A stretch of 64,000 nucleotides of DNA from contig BPCL01000006.1 of assembly GCA_019653755.1 (NCBI GenBank), positions 35,392 to 99,391 of the forward strand, in the 5' to 3' direction. Every line of letters starts with the position of its first letter. The first letter of the stretch is position 1. This DNA comes from Woeseia sp. (GTDB lineage: Bacteria > Pseudomonadota > Gammaproteobacteria > Steroidobacterales > UBA11654). This document shows positions 1-10,176 of this stretch, one piece after another. The position numbers and the translations under genes are program-made. The notes below the pieces were generated by a model, which saw only the letters and a list, made by a program, of their open reading frames with translations, did no database searches and had not been told where the DNA came from.

Positions 1-371
1 ATGAGAGCTAAAGTTACCACGCTTACATGAAGATCATGATCTTTGAATAATTCTACAGCTGCAATCGCTGCTGCTGCACCACCTCCCATTCCATTATAGA
101 GGGCAATCATCTGGGGCATATCTGTCATCTCAACTTTTTTAGCCGTGATTCCAGCAATTAAACTTCCCAAGAAGAGAGCAGCACCGATAAGTAAAAAGTT
201 TTCAAGCCCAGGGTAAAAGAAAGTGACCACTGTCGCCAAAAGCATTCCTGCGCCTGCCAATAAGATGCCTGCTCTAGCGGTTGTTGGAGAGCTCATTCTT
301 TTTAGGCCAATAACAAAAGCTATGGCTGCAATTACATAAGAGCTTTGGATAATTATTTCAACACTAGTCAT
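1..371 (-). CDS. pntB: NAD(P) transhydrogenase subunit beta, N-terminal part (cut by window edge)
   Basis: Membrane subunit of the proton-translocating transhydrogenase, which uses the proton gradient to reduce NADP+ with NADH. Only about the first 123 residues are in the window. Reading from the ATG at 369-371 gives MTSVEIIIQSSYVIAAIAF, followed by hydrophobic helices and the conserved stretch MPQMIALYNGMGGGAAAA, typical of PntB. The start overlaps the stop of the upstream pntAB gene by 8 bases, so the three pnt genes form one translationally coupled operon. The domain III NADP-binding part lies beyond the left edge. Confidence 0.93.
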   Translation of the reverse strand, partial: MTSVEIIIQSSYVIAAIAFVIGLKRMSSPTTARAGILLAGAGMLLATVVTFFYPGLENFLLIGAALFLGSLIAGITAKKVEMTDMPQMIALYNGMGGGAAAAIAAVELFKDHDLHVSVVTLAL

Positions 372-651
372 TTTCTTTGCTTGATTTAAACATTTCTAAC
401 ATTCGTTCTGTTACTACGTAACCACCAACTGCATTTCCCGAAGCAAGTAAAACACCAATAAAACCAATAGTTTTTTCAAGAGTCGTATCGGCGAAACCTA
501 GGGCAATAATGGCACCAACCAGAACTATCCCATGAATAAAATTAGAGCCTGACATCAAGGGCGTATGAAGTATCACTGGGACTTTAGAGATCACCTCGTA
601 ACCGGTAAAGGCAGCGAGAACGAAAATATAAATTGCAATAAAGGTTTCCAT
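364..651 (-). CDS. pntAB: NAD(P) transhydrogenase subunit alpha part 2 (membrane part)
   Basis: Small 95-residue membrane subunit, equivalent to the C-terminal membrane segment of the fused E. coli PntA. Three hydrophobic helices are visible (about residues 3-20, 38-53 and 60-80). It ends in a charged tail. Together with PntB it forms the proton channel. It sits 7 bases downstream of pntAA and overlaps pntB. The split arrangement (pntAA, pntAB, pntB) is the form known from Rhodospirillum and many marine Proteobacteria rather than the enteric one. Confidence 0.92.
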   Translation of the reverse strand: METFIAIYIFVLAAFTGYEVISKVPVILHTPLMSGSNFIHGIVLVGAIIALGFADTTLEKTIGFIGVLLASGNAVGGYVVTERMLEMFKSSKEND

Positions 652-658
652 TGTTTAT

Positions 659-1774
659 TTATTTACCATTAGGGCTAAACGTAACCTTGCCATTGTTGGT
701 TAGATTAGAGCCTGTAAAAATTTCATCATCCCAGTCAATCTCAAGACCATTTTCGCCGATAGCAGGAAACAAGAAGTTCGCTAGATTTTTAGAATAAAGT
801 TCACTGGCATGTTTTGGCATCGTTGCTGCCAAATTTGTTGGTCCACAAACAAGAACTCCTTCAAAATCAATAGTTTCATCCGCTTTAGTTACTTCACAAT
901 TACCGCCTGAAACTGCACCTAAGTCAATAATTACTGATCCTGGCATCATTTTACTAACAGTGGCTTTATCTATAAGTTTGGGAGCTGGCTTACCTGGAAC
1001 AGCAGCGGTGGTTATAACCACATCTGATTGACCTATATTCTCAACTAAAATTTCCTTTTGTTTTTTCAATTCTTCCTTTGTTAGCTCTCTAGCATAACCC
1101 CCATCACCTTCTGCAGAGACTCCAGTATCTAAAAATGTAGCACCCAATGATTCAATCTGTTCTTTCGTGCTGCTCCTAACATCAAAGGCTAACACTCTTG
1201 AGCCCAGACGTTTCGCTGTGGCGATAGCCTGCAACCCTGCTACGCCGGCGCCTATAACTAAAACCTGCGACGGTCGAACAGTTCCAGCAGCAGTTGTTAG
1301 CATTGGAAAGAATTTATTGGAATGATTAGCAGCGAGAACCACAGCCTTATAACCAGCTATAGATGCTTGTGAAGATAGCGCATCCATTGATTGTGCTCTT
1401 GATATTCTTGGAATTAGCTCTACTGAAAATGAGACCAGGTTCTGTTTTGCCATTTGTTTAATTAGGCTCTCATTATCAAAGGGGTTCATAAACCCAATGA
1501 CAATGGTGTTCTCTTTCAATGATGTTATGTCTTTATCGTTAGGAGGGTTTACTGTTAGGAGAATATTGCAGCCACTTAACACATCTTGCCTTGATTCTTG
1601 AAAAGCACAAACCTTAGGGTAATTATTATCATTATAGCCTGCTGATCTTCCAGCATTTTTTTCAATGAGAAACTCTGCACCACTCGCAGCTAATTTTTTA
1701 GCAATTTCTGGGACGACAGCAACCCTAGTTTCGTTGTTCGCCGTTTCTTTGATGATACCAATTTTTATAGCCAT
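659..1774 (-). CDS. pntAA: NAD(P) transhydrogenase subunit alpha part 1 (NAD-binding)
   Basis: Cytoplasmic NAD(H)-binding domain I of the transhydrogenase, 371 residues, the usual size for split PntAA. It starts MAIKIGIIKETANNETRVA, the alanine dehydrogenase/PNT N-terminal signature. Around residue 175 it carries the Rossmann motif VIGAGVAGLQAIATAKRLG followed by an acidic position (FDVR) that selects NAD. The C-terminal region contains the family stretch VCGPTNLAATMPKHAS. It is the first gene of the pnt operon. The 154 bases upstream, shared with the divergent HNH gene, probably hold both promoters, but I see no clear consensus there. Confidence 0.95.
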   Translation of the reverse strand: MAIKIGIIKETANNETRVAVVPEIAKKLAASGAEFLIEKNAGRSAGYNDNNYPKVCAFQESRQDVLSGCNILLTVNPPNDKDITSLKENTIVIGFMNPFDNESLIKQMAKQNLVSFSVELIPRISRAQSMDALSSQASIAGYKAVVLAANHSNKFFPMLTTAAGTVRPSQVLVIGAGVAGLQAIATAKRLGSRVLAFDVRSSTKEQIESLGATFLDTGVSAEGDGGYARELTKEELKKQKEILVENIGQSDVVITTAAVPGKPAPKLIDKATVSKMMPGSVIIDLGAVSGGNCEVTKADETIDFEGVLVCGPTNLAATMPKHASELYSKNLANFLFPAIGENGLEIDWDDEIFTGSNLTNNGKVTFSPNGK

Positions 1775-1928
1775 AAAGAAAAGTTAGAAAATATATTCTT
1801 TCAACCTATTTAATCGTCAGAGAGACTAACATGATTAGAAAAAAACCAAGAAAAAAAAGACCATATTTAAATTATTTTTCATGTAAAAATTGTTTAATAT
1901 TATCCATACAAAATAAAAACATTCTTAT

Positions 1929-2546
1929 ATGAGCAATTATCATCAAACACTTAGAGTAGACACTACAGGCCTCCCTCTGGAGTGGGTTGACTATAAAGAG
2001 GCAGCAAAGCTTTATGCTGTTGATCAAGTGGTTTACACCTTGGGGAACAATTTATACACAATTTATGGTGGAATAAACGCAGTCTCTGGTGAGAGAAGCT
2101 CAATAACAGTTAACTCGATAATAGCTACCAGCGGAAGGACCAAACATTTTCAAGATAAAATGAACAAATACACACCGCCGCTTAACAACCAAACACTTTT
2201 CAAACGAGATAGCTATCTATGCATGTATTGTGGGATCCGTCATAACAAACGAGAGCTGACAAGAGATCATATTACTCCAATTAGCCAAGGCGGAAAGGAT
2301 AATTGGAACAACGTGGTTTCAGCATGCAAACGATGCAACCACCACAAAGGTGGCAGAACACCAGAACAAGCCAAGATTGAACTGCTAGCCATACCGTTCG
2401 TTCCAAACTACGCTGAATACATTTATCTTCAGGGTAGAAATATTCTTGCAGACCAAATGGATTTTTTGTTGGGTTATATTCCTAAGTCAAGTCCTATCCA
2501 TCATCGCATAGGCTTAGAAAAAGAAAACCAAGATTTTATGCTCTAG
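1929..2546 (+). CDS. HNH endonuclease family protein
   Basis: A 205-residue protein with an HNH nuclease fold in its middle (about residues 95-145). The zinc-binding pairs are CMYCG and CKRCN, and between them lies RDHITPISQGGKDNWNNV, the HNH catalytic helix with the general-base His and the metal-site Asn. The N-terminal 80 residues resemble the small leader domain of the common 'HNH endonuclease' proteins found next to housekeeping genes in gammaproteobacteria. No restriction methylase or phage gene is adjacent, so a housekeeping or repair role is more likely than defence. The natural substrate is unknown. Confidence 0.85.
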   Translation: MSNYHQTLRVDTTGLPLEWVDYKEAAKLYAVDQVVYTLGNNLYTIYGGINAVSGERSSITVNSIIATSGRTKHFQDKMNKYTPPLNNQTLFKRDSYLCMYCGIRHNKRELTRDHITPISQGGKDNWNNVVSACKRCNHHKGGRTPEQAKIELLAIPFVPNYAEYIYLQGRNILADQMDFLLGYIPKSSPIHHRIGLEKENQDFML

Positions 2547-2592
2547 CCTAATCATTGGACGAACAGGCCTAAAACTGTAAATATTTACGATC

Positions 2593-4557
2593 ATGAATGA
2601 CAAAACCATAGACTCGATTTTGGAAGAAACTCGACAATTTCCTCCGTCAAAAGAGTCCAGCACTGGAGCAAATATAACTAAAGAGGAGCTTGAGCAACTC
2701 AAAAAACAAGCCAGTGATGATTACGAAGGTTTTTGGGCGCAGTTAGCTAAGGAAAACCTATATTGGTTTAAGGAGTTTACAACTGTTTTGAACGAAGAAA
2801 ATGCCCCTAATTATGAATGGTTTGGTGATGGGGAAATTAATGTTTCATACAATTGCCTCGATAAAAATGTTGAGAGCAGTCCAAATAAAACAGCAATAAT
2901 ATTCGAAGCTGAAAATGGAGATACAAGAAGAATTTCTTACAAAGAATTATTAGAAGAGGTTTCTTTATTTGCTAACGGGCTATTAAGCCTAGGTGTTGAG
3001 ACAGGCGATAGGGTAATAATCTATATGCCGATGTCTCCTGAGGCAGTAGTTGCTATGCAGGCATGCGCACGAATTGGAGCCATTCATTCCGTAGTGTTTG
3101 GAGGCTTTTCTTCAAACGCATTAAAGGATCGAATCGATGATGCAAAGGCCAAAATAGTTATAACTGCAGATGGCGCGTTTCGTGGAGGGAAAACAATACC
3201 TTTAAAGCAAGCAACTGATAATGCTTTGAAGGATTGGAACCACAGCATAGAACATGTGATTGTTTTAAAAAGGACAGGAGAGAGCGTAAGTATCTTGGAA
3301 GGGCGGGACCTGTGGTGGAAGGATCTAATAAAAAATCAAAACAAAGAGTCAACACCTGTCCCTCTCAGCTCAGAGCATCCTTTGTTTATACTCTACACAT
3401 CAGGCTCTACTGGAAAACCAAAAGGGATCCAACATTCAAGCGGTGGTTATTTATTGCATGCCAAGATGACCTTTAAGTGGATATTTGATATTAAAGATTC
3501 AGATGTTTTTTGGTGCACAGCTGATGTTGGTTGGGTCACTGGCCACACTTATGTGACATACGGCCCTCTTGCGGCAGGCGCTACCATATTAATTTATGAG
3601 GGTGCCCCAACATACCCTCATGGAGGAAGATTCTGGGAGATATGCGAGAAACATCAGGTTAGCCTTTTTTATACGGCGCCAACAGCGATTAGAGCCTTAA
3701 TGAAACTTGGTGATGATATTCCAAACAAATACGATCTCTCTAATCTTAGGTTATTAGGCACTGTAGGTGAACCTATAAATCCAGAAGCATGGATGTGGTA
3801 TCACACCGTCATTGGCAAGGAAAAATGCCCTATAGTAGATACCTGGTGGCAAACAGAAACAGGCGCCGCAATGATAAGCCCACTTCCTGGAGTAACTGCA
3901 ACTAAGCCAGGCTCATGCACACAAGCCTTACCTGGCATTTCTGTTGATATTGTGGATGAGGGCGCTAACCCAGTAAATCAACCTAATAAGGGCGGCTATT
4001 TAGTGATAAAGAAGCCTTGGCCTTCAATGCTTAGAACAATATGGGGAGATAACGAGAGGTATATCGAAACATATTGGGAGAAGTTTGATAATAAATATTA
4101 TGTTGCAGGCGATAGCGCGAACATGGATCAAGATGATTTTTTTTGGATTATGGGCAGAATCGATGATGTTCTAAATGTATCGGGTCATCGCTTAGGTACC
4201 ATGGAGGTAGAGTCAGCATTAGTTGCGCATCCGGATATTGCTGAAGCTGCTGTTGTGGGTATGCCTCATGAGGTGAAAGGTGAAGGAATTTTTGCTTTTG
4301 TTGTTACCAAAGGAGAGAGACCTTTGGGCGCCATGAAAAATGAAGTTACTGAGACACTGAGAAGTTGGGTATCAGATCAGGTCGGTCCGATAGCAAAGCC
4401 CGATGAAATTAGGTTTTCTGATAATTTACCTAAAACTAGATCAGGAAAGATAATGAGACGTTTGCTTCGCTCTATAGCTAAAGGCGAGGAGATCACTCAG
4501 GATGTTTCAACTCTTGAGGATGAAAGCATTATCAAACAGCTCCAACAGAACGAATAA
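2593..4557 (+). CDS. acs: acetyl-CoA synthetase
   Basis: Converts acetate, ATP and CoA to acetyl-CoA through an acetyl-adenylate, letting the cell use acetate. At 654 residues it has the normal Acs length. The AMP-binding P-loop [19 protein letters not shown] is near residue 268. DTWWQTETG (about 416) forms the acetate pocket, and the C-terminal motif [14 protein letters not shown] carries the catalytic lysine that is acetylation-controlled in other bacteria. The start follows the HNH gene by 46 bases. The stop abuts the stop of the convergent MATE gene with no space for a terminator. Confidence 0.97.
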   Translation: MNDKTIDSILEETRQFPPSKESSTGANITKEELEQLKKQASDDYEGFWAQLAKENLYWFKEFTTVLNEENAPNYEWFGDGEINVSYNCLDKNVESSPNKTAIIFEAENGDTRRISYKELLEEVSLFANGLLSLGVETGDRVIIYMPMSPEAVVAMQACARIGAIHSVVFGGFSSNALKDRIDDAKAKIVITADGAFRGGKTIPLKQATDNALKDWNHSIEHVIVLKRTGESVSILEGRDLWWKDLIKNQNKESTPVPLSSEHPLFILYTSGSTGKPKGIQHSSGGYLLHAKMTFKWIFDIKDSDVFWCTADVGWVTGHTYVTYGPLAAGATILIYEGAPTYPHGGRFWEICEKHQVSLFYTAPTAIRALMKLGDDIPNKYDLSNLRLLGTVGEPINPEAWMWYHTVIGKEKCPIVDTWWQTETGAAMISPLPGVTATKPGSCTQALPGISVDIVDEGANPVNQPNKGGYLVIKKPWPSMLRTIWGDNERYIETYWEKFDNKYYVAGDSANMDQDDFFWIMGRIDDVLNVSGHRLGTMEVESALVAHPDIAEAAVVGMPHEVKGEGIFAFVVTKGERPLGAMKNEVTETLRSWVSDQVGPIAKPDEIRFSDNLPKTRSGKIMRRLLRSIAKGEEITQDVSTLEDESIIKQLQQNE

Positions 4558-5916
4558 TTAAGCAAATTCAGCTTCATTTGATAATTGTTTAAATATTGAT
4601 TTATACCAGACCACACCAACACAACCGGCTAGAATATTTGCTGCAACTTGAGCTATGAAAACCCCTTGAATACCAATCAGTGCAGAGAATAAATAAGCCA
4701 TAGGCACATAGACAATAAGTGTTCTAGAAATAGAAATTATCATTGCTGGCATAGGCTTACCTAAAGCATTAAAGGAGCCATTAGTTATCCCCGCTAAACT
4801 TAAAAAACCATAGCCCCAAGGACAAATTAATAATTGAATTTTGGCAATCCTAATTACTTCAGGATCAGACGTGAATAGACCTATAAGTGGTTCAGCTAAG
4901 AGGTACATAAAAATAATACAAAAGATGGAATATCCGAGCGTGAATCTAGCAGCAAATTTAAACCCATCTTCTAAGCGATCAAAACGTTTGGCGCCAAAGT
5001 TTTGACCAACATAAGGCGACATCGCTCCACCCAAAGACATAATGATTACCACAATCAAGGCCTCCAACCTTCCTGCTAATCCGTAGGCCGCTACAGCCTC
5101 TTGCCCGTAACTACTTATCAGCGCTGTTACTAGGGCCATTGATAAAGGGGCTATTAGATTGCTTGCTATTGCTGGTAAGCCGACATGGAGAATCTTTTTC
5201 CACGATTCTATAACAGAGTTAAGACTATGATTAGCAAATTGAATCAAGTTGTCTCTGTATACAAGAATCAAAACTGATGCAATTAAAAAGAGCACATTTG
5301 AGAGAACACTTGCTAGGGCCGCTCCTTTCACACCTAGTGCCGGAAGACCAAACCAGCCAAATATCAGTATAGGATCTAAAACAGCGTTAGTGATTGCCAT
5401 GGTGGCCATTAGAATTGATGGTGTTTTAGCATCTCCAGATGCTCTCATTACAGAATTACCTATCATGGGAACGGCCATAACTATACCCCCCCAATAATAG
5501 ACCTCCATATACTCCCTAACATAAGGCATGGTTTCTGCGTTGGCTCCTAGAAAACCAAAAACCACATCTATGGTTGATAGCCCAATGGCTATAACAAAAA
5601 GACCCACAACAATAGACAGAATCATTGCATGGGTTGCTATCTCCCTAACAACCCCTTGATTTCCAGCACCTATTGCTCTTGAAGCTAACGATGCTGTTCC
5701 TACTCCTAAGCCCATAACAATCCCGCCTAATATAAACCAAACAGGGAAGGCGTAACTAACCGCTGCTAGCTGAGCGTATCCTAACTGACCAATAAAGTAG
5801 GCATCGACCAGCCCATTTCCAATAATTACGATTAGACCAATGACCATTGGCACCATCATTGAAAATATTGCTTTGGGTGGCGATCCTTTTGTTAGTTTTG
5901 GAGTGTTGTCTTTCAT
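4558..5916 (-). CDS. MATE family efflux transporter
   Basis: Inner-membrane multidrug/toxin extrusion protein of 452 residues with about twelve hydrophobic segments in two related halves. N-terminal features such as PKAIFSMMVPMVIGLIVIIG and the VDAYFIGQLG stretch after TM1 are typical MATE sequence, with a matching repeat in the second half (LGGAMSPYVGQNFGAK). It would export drugs or cationic metabolites in exchange for Na+ or H+; the substrate cannot be read from sequence. It is read alone on the minus strand and meets acs tail to tail. Confidence 0.9.
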   Translation of the reverse strand: MKDNTPKLTKGSPPKAIFSMMVPMVIGLIVIIGNGLVDAYFIGQLGYAQLAAVSYAFPVWFILGGIVMGLGVGTASLASRAIGAGNQGVVREIATHAMILSIVVGLFVIAIGLSTIDVVFGFLGANAETMPYVREYMEVYYWGGIVMAVPMIGNSVMRASGDAKTPSILMATMAITNAVLDPILIFGWFGLPALGVKGAALASVLSNVLFLIASVLILVYRDNLIQFANHSLNSVIESWKKILHVGLPAIASNLIAPLSMALVTALISSYGQEAVAAYGLAGRLEALIVVIIMSLGGAMSPYVGQNFGAKRFDRLEDGFKFAARFTLGYSIFCIIFMYLLAEPLIGLFTSDPEVIRIAKIQLLICPWGYGFLSLAGITNGSFNALGKPMPAMIISISRTLIVYVPMAYLFSALIGIQGVFIAQVAANILAGCVGVVWYKSIFKQLSNEAEFA

Positions 5917-5960
5917 AGAAATGATTCAGTATTGCTGAATCATACATTGGAAGGTAATAA

Positions 5961-7431
5961 TTACAACGGTTCTTCTATTCCTGCTAATGAAACATATTTG
6001 ATCTCTAGGTAATCATCTATTCCATACTTTGAACCCTCTCTACCCATACCAGACTCTTTAATGCCTCCAAAAGGCGCCATTTCAGTAGAAATGATTCCAG
6101 TGTTCAGGCCAACTATTCCGTATTCAAGTTGTTCAGATACTCTCCAGCTTTTTGCTAAATCGCTGGTATAGAAATAGGAGGCAAGCCCGAAAGGTGTGTT
6201 ATTTGCTCTCTCTATTACTTCCTCTTCTGATGAAAAAGAAAATAAAGGAGCCACTGGCCCAAAGGTCTCTTCATAAGACACCAGCATTTCATCATTAGCA
6301 CCCTTAATAACTGTGGGCTCATAAAATAAACCCCCAAGCTTATGTGGTTGACCACCAAGTGTAATTTGTCCACCATGATTCTTTGCATCTGCAACATGTT
6401 CTTCAACTTTTGCCAAGGCCGCCTCATCAATAAGGGGACCTTGATCTGTGGACGGGTCAAAGCCTTGTCCTGTTTTTAGTTTCCCAGCTTCTTTAGTAAA
6501 CCCTTCAGAAAATTCTTCGTAAATATCTTCATGAACATATATTCGATTAGCACAAACACAAGTCTGTCCGGCGTTTCGGTATTTTGCTGCAATTGCTCCT
6601 TCAACAGCAGCTTCTATGTCTGCGTCTTCAAAAACTATAAATGGAGCATGCCCCCCAAGCTCCATAGAAACTCTTTTCACTGTTTTTGCACACTCTTTTA
6701 GTAGCATTTTTCCTACCTCTGTAGATCCAGTGAAGGTTAACTTTCGAACCACCTCACTATCAGTTAACGCTTTGCCTATGGTTTGCGCGTTACCGGTTAG
6801 CACATTCAACAAACCCTTTGGTACACCAGCTTCTTCTGCTAAATAAGCAAACGCTAATGCTGAAAAAGGTGTTTGTTTTGCTGGTTTACAGACCAGAGAA
6901 CAACCTGTTGCAAGAGGGAGGACCGACTTTTCTTGCTAGCATTGCAGAGGGAAAATTCCAAGGGGTTATGGAAGCCACAACGCCGACAGGTTGTTTGATA
7001 ACTAGAGTTCTCCTATCGTGCATATGTCCAGGTATCAGGTCCCCATAGACTCGTTTTGCTTCTTCAGCAAACCATTCAATAAATGAAGCTGAGTATGCAA
7101 TTTCTCCAATTGCTTCTGCTAAGGGCTTGCCTTGCTCATAAGTGAGTATTTTCGCTAAATCGTCTTGATTAGAGCAAAGCAGGTCATAAAAATTCCTTAG
7201 AATAGAAGCCTTCTCTTTTGCAGGATATTTTTGCCACTTTTTTTGTGCAGCAGCAGCAGCATTTATTGCAACATTGGTCTCATCTGCACCACAATTCGGT
7301 ACATGGCCTATGATTTCCTGGTTGACTGGATTAATAACCTCCAATGTCGACTTGTCATCAGCGTCAACCCATCGACCGTCGATGTATGCTTTTTCTATAA
7401 ATAAGCTCTCGTTTTTTATCTCAAGTTTCAT
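5961..7431 (-). CDS. gabD: succinate-semialdehyde dehydrogenase (frameshifted)
   Basis: Oxidises succinate semialdehyde to succinate with NAD(P)+, the last step of GABA breakdown. The N-terminal frame covers 6886-7431 and the rest 5961 to about 6920. Joining them at the bases around 6913-6922 restores KVGP-LATGCSLVCKPAKQTPFSA and a full protein of about 490 residues. The catalytic Cys lies in NAGQTCVCANR, the pattern seen in GabD, and the Glu in SMELGGHAPF. One extra base (CCCT for a codon) accounts for the break. The frame is clean elsewhere, so an assembly indel is more likely than a dead gene. It fits with the polyamine cluster at 56653-61432, whose pathway yields GABA. Confidence 0.88.
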
Positions 7432-7466
7432 AACGATTGCCTGAATGAAATCATCAGGACTAAAAA

Positions 7467-8294
7467 TTAACCTCCGCTTCTGAATCTCTCCATTACTTCA
7501 GGATCCATACCGACAGATTTGGCTAATTCAGTGAAGAGTTCAGCGGTAACCACTTCCGCCTTTTTTTCTTGGGTAAATTCTTCTGTGTTTTCTATCACCA
7601 TTTTTCTTAGTGGTGGCGGTACGTTCATTAACATTTTCATTGCCTCTTTATCCCAATCCATCGCCGTCACTGCATCCGCACCTTGCATAGCATTTTTGGG
7701 TTGACCAAGAGTATGTTGAGTAAGGTTTTCACCAACAGTTCCATGATAATAGACTTGTCTTGCCTCATCTCCCATTCCAATAGGAAGATCCATAGCACGG
7801 ATTCTGTCTTCTCTTCCCATGTCGACCAATTTTTCGTCAACGACTATTGCCTCTATGGTGCCGATTACAATACCGGTGCTTTTTTCTAATTTAATTATCT
7901 CATCCACAGTGCACTCAGCTATTTGCGGACATTCTTTTAAACTTGGTGGCTTTACTTTTTTTGAGGGAATTGAGGTGAATGATGTGAACTCTAACTCATT
8001 AACACCCTCCGGGTAGAACTTAGCAGTCTCCATCATATCATCTAGGTGTGATGCACTAGGGCAGTTCACAACAAACTCACCGGTTTCACAGATGTTTACA
8101 AAAGTGTGCGAGTCTTGTCTGAAACCCACAATCATTCTAGGGTTCTTAGTCATAACATCGTATTGCATTATATGAGAATAAGGACCGGCGTTTACCGTGC
8201 CTTCTTTATCTAAGGTGGTAATGATTGTTATAAGTTTAGGCCACAGCCAAATATCCGAATACCAAAAAGGTTTAATTTTAATTTCTTTTTTCAT
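7467..8294 (-). CDS. flavin reductase family protein
   Basis: A 275-residue protein with the split-barrel flavin-reductase-like domain in its first 190 residues. Visible are an N-terminal FWYSDIWLWPKLITIITT stretch, GPYSHIM in place of the usual FMN-contacting S/T motif, and CETGEFVVNCPS, the typical strand pair of this family. The C-terminal 80 residues are charged and less typical. It probably binds FMN and reduces it, or uses it to reduce a small substrate. It lies between gabD (35 bases) and a symporter gene (7 bases) on the same strand, so the three may be co-transcribed. No partner monooxygenase is next to it. Confidence 0.75.
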   Translation of the reverse strand: MKKEIKIKPFWYSDIWLWPKLITIITTLDKEGTVNAGPYSHIMQYDVMTKNPRMIVGFRQDSHTFVNICETGEFVVNCPSASHLDDMMETAKFYPEGVNELEFTSFTSIPSKKVKPPSLKECPQIAECTVDEIIKLEKSTGIVIGTIEAIVVDEKLVDMGREDRIRAMDLPIGMGDEARQVYYHGTVGENLTQHTLGQPKNAMQGADAVTAMDWDKEAMKMLMNVPPPLRKMVIENTEEFTQEKKAEVVTAELFTELAKSVGMDPEVMERFRSGG

Positions 8295-8301
8295 ATTTTA
8301 A

Positions 8302-9951
8302 TTAGTTATTTTTAATAAACTCTCCAGCATTAAGTTTTTTAATATAATCTTTGTACTCCTTCATTGCCTGATGACCGAATAACCAAATAATTGGAAGGTT
8401 AGCAATGATACAAAAACCGGTTCCTAAATTAGCAAACATATTAAGTTCTGCATCAGTCCTAATAAATCCAGATGTCGCCAAAACAGCAAGCACACAAAAC
8501 GCTATCTTATAGAGGATGATACCTCTATTTCCAAAAAGAAATACAACACCTTTCTCACCATAATAACTCCAAGAGATCATCGTTGAAATAGCAAACAGCC
8601 AAGAAGCGAGCGTTACTAACCATTTTCCCAATCCAGGTATAACCTTATCAAAAGCTGCAGCAGTTAGCGTTGCTCCTACATAATCTATATAAACTGATTT
8701 GTCATTTAATTCAGGTTTTTCTGAGGAGGATATTTCATCCCATTTAACTACGTTATTCTCCCCAACCGTGCCATAAACCTTTTGAAAATTATTGCCTGAC
8801 TCAAGATTAATAACCCCCTGATAGATCGCGAACACTCTTTGCCTCTGATCCACAGATGAGTCAATATTGGTTGATAACTGCCATGTCGTTTCGTTTGTTT
8901 GTATGAAGTTGTAATCAGTAATAAAAGTCTCTGCAGGACGGTTCCAGATCCCAGTAACCAAAATCACTAGAGCACTCATTGTGCATACCACAATAGTATC
9001 AATAAAAGGCTCCAGACCAGCCACAATACCTTCTCTGATGGGTTCATCTGTTTTTGCTGCAGAGTGAGCAATAGCCGAAGAGCCTTGCCCAGCTTCATTT
9101 GAAAATAAAGCCCTTTGCATTCCGTACATAAATGCATAACCCGCTGTTCCACCTATAAAGGCATTGCTAGCCTCCAAAGGAGAGAAAGCTGAGGTTACTA
9201 TTAAGGCAAGCATCTTGGGGATTGCATCAAAGTTGATCACAAGAACAAAAATACACGCAAGAACATAGAGCACCAACATGAAGGGCACTAACCTAGAAGC
9301 CACTGCACCAATTCGTTTAATTCCACCAATGATTACAGCCCCAACCACTATGGCTAAGATTAAACCCGTAAGCAAAGTTGGAACCCCAAAATAGGATTGA
9401 GTCAAGTTTGCAACATTCCAAGCTTGGAACATATTCCCTGCTGTAATCGTATTTATAATCAATGCAAAGCAAAAAGTTCCTGCGATTAATTTTCCAATCA
9501 ATTTAAGAACAGGTCCTTTTCCACCAAGGTTCCTTTCAACCACCCACATAGGACCACCGCTGGGGTTTTCACTATCTGTTAGGTCTCGGTGGATCATAGC
9601 CAATGATACTTCTGTGAGTTTAATTGCCATACCAAGGAAACCGACAACCCACATCCAAAATACAGCACCCGGACCACCAAGAGATATAGCTAAAGCTACC
9701 CCGCCTATATTACCTAGGCCAACAGTTGCCGAAAGAGCTGTTGAGAGAGCCTGAAAATGAGTAATTGCACCAGGGTCTCCTTTTTTGTCAAAGTCTCCTC
9801 GCGTGACTTTGGCTCCATGGCTTAATGCGTAATATTGAGAAAAACCACTCCAAAATGTAAAAACCACTCCGGTAAGCAAAAGAGCGTATAGCGTAAAGTC
9901 ATTCCATAAAATGCCGTTAATGGTTTCAACAAGCAGTTTGAATTCTGTCAT
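8302..9951 (-). CDS. sodium:alanine/glycine symporter (AGCS family)
   Basis: Inner-membrane importer of alanine or glycine coupled to Na+. The first half carries the family signature ALSATVGLGNIGGVALAISL and GGPGAVFWMWVVGFLGM; the FSNEAGQGSSAIAHSAAKT motif follows at about residue 275. At 549 residues it is roughly 80-100 longer than common AGCS proteins. The extra piece (about residues 335-425, rich in polar residues) sits between two membrane helices and is probably an extracytoplasmic loop. It is divergent from gltB, with a 225-base gap to that gene's start. Confidence 0.9.
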   Translation of the reverse strand: MTEFKLLVETINGILWNDFTLYALLLTGVVFTFWSGFSQYYALSHGAKVTRGDFDKKGDPGAITHFQALSTALSATVGLGNIGGVALAISLGGPGAVFWMWVVGFLGMAIKLTEVSLAMIHRDLTDSENPSGGPMWVVERNLGGKGPVLKLIGKLIAGTFCFALIINTITAGNMFQAWNVANLTQSYFGVPTLLTGLILAIVVGAVIIGGIKRIGAVASRLVPFMLVLYVLACIFVLVINFDAIPKMLALIVTSAFSPLEASNAFIGGTAGYAFMYGMQRALFSNEAGQGSSAIAHSAAKTDEPIREGIVAGLEPFIDTIVVCTMSALVILVTGIWNRPAETFITDYNFIQTNETTWQLSTNIDSSVDQRQRVFAIYQGVINLESGNNFQKVYGTVGENNVVKWDEISSSEKPELNDKSVYIDYVGATLTAAAFDKVIPGLGKWLVTLASWLFAISTMISWSYYGEKGVVFLFGNRGIILYKIAFCVLAVLATSGFIRTDAELNMFANLGTGFCIIANLPIIWLFGHQAMKEYKDYIKKLNAGEFIKNN

Positions 9952-9972
9952 ATTATTCCTTGTTTAATTAGG

Positions 9973-10007
9973 CTGATTGACGCCAGCATATCTGGTGTAT
10001 CCATCAG
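9973..10007. other. nested inverted repeat in AGCS/gltB intergenic region
   Basis: CTGAT (9973-9977) pairs with ATCAG (10003-10007), and inside it CCAG (9983-9986) pairs with CTGG (9992-9995). The element lies 22 bases upstream of the symporter start and would be in that gene's leader on the minus strand. It could be a protein-binding site or a leader hairpin. The stems are short, so chance formation is possible. Confidence 0.3.
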
Positions 10008-10063
10008 TTAAAGATAATCGATTCCTTATAATACAGTCGCTGGGAGAAAAATTAATCAAAAAA

Positions 10064-10072
10064 TGCTATAAT
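10064..10072 (+). promoter_or_regulatory. extended -10 promoter for gltBD
   Basis: TGCTATAAT is a perfect -10 hexamer (TATAAT, 10067-10072) preceded by the extended TGN element. The region 17 bases further upstream (10044-10049) does not resemble TTGACA, which is normal for extended -10 promoters. It would give a leader of roughly 95-100 bases before the gltB ATG at 10177. Confidence 0.55.
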
Positions 10073-10176
10073 TTCGACTTATCACTTTCCGGCTAGTTCA
10101 ATCATAGCTATTCAAGCTTAGTTGGTTGAGACCAAACAGCACTGGGAATAATAAAAACAACAAAAAAATAAGATTT

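Noticed and set aside
1929..2546. HNH protein as part of a restriction or anti-phage system
   Set aside because: No methyltransferase, helicase or toxin-like partner is adjacent; neighbours are housekeeping genes.
10000..10125. Glycine riboswitch before the alanine/glycine symporter
   Set aside because: The minus-strand leader lacks the conserved glycine aptamer core; only short nested inverted repeats are visible.
10126..10176. TTG start for gltB giving a 17-residue N-terminal extension
   Set aside because: The extension is low-complexity (Asn/Lys-rich) and not seen in the family; ATG 10177 gives the expected start shortly before the nucleophilic Cys.
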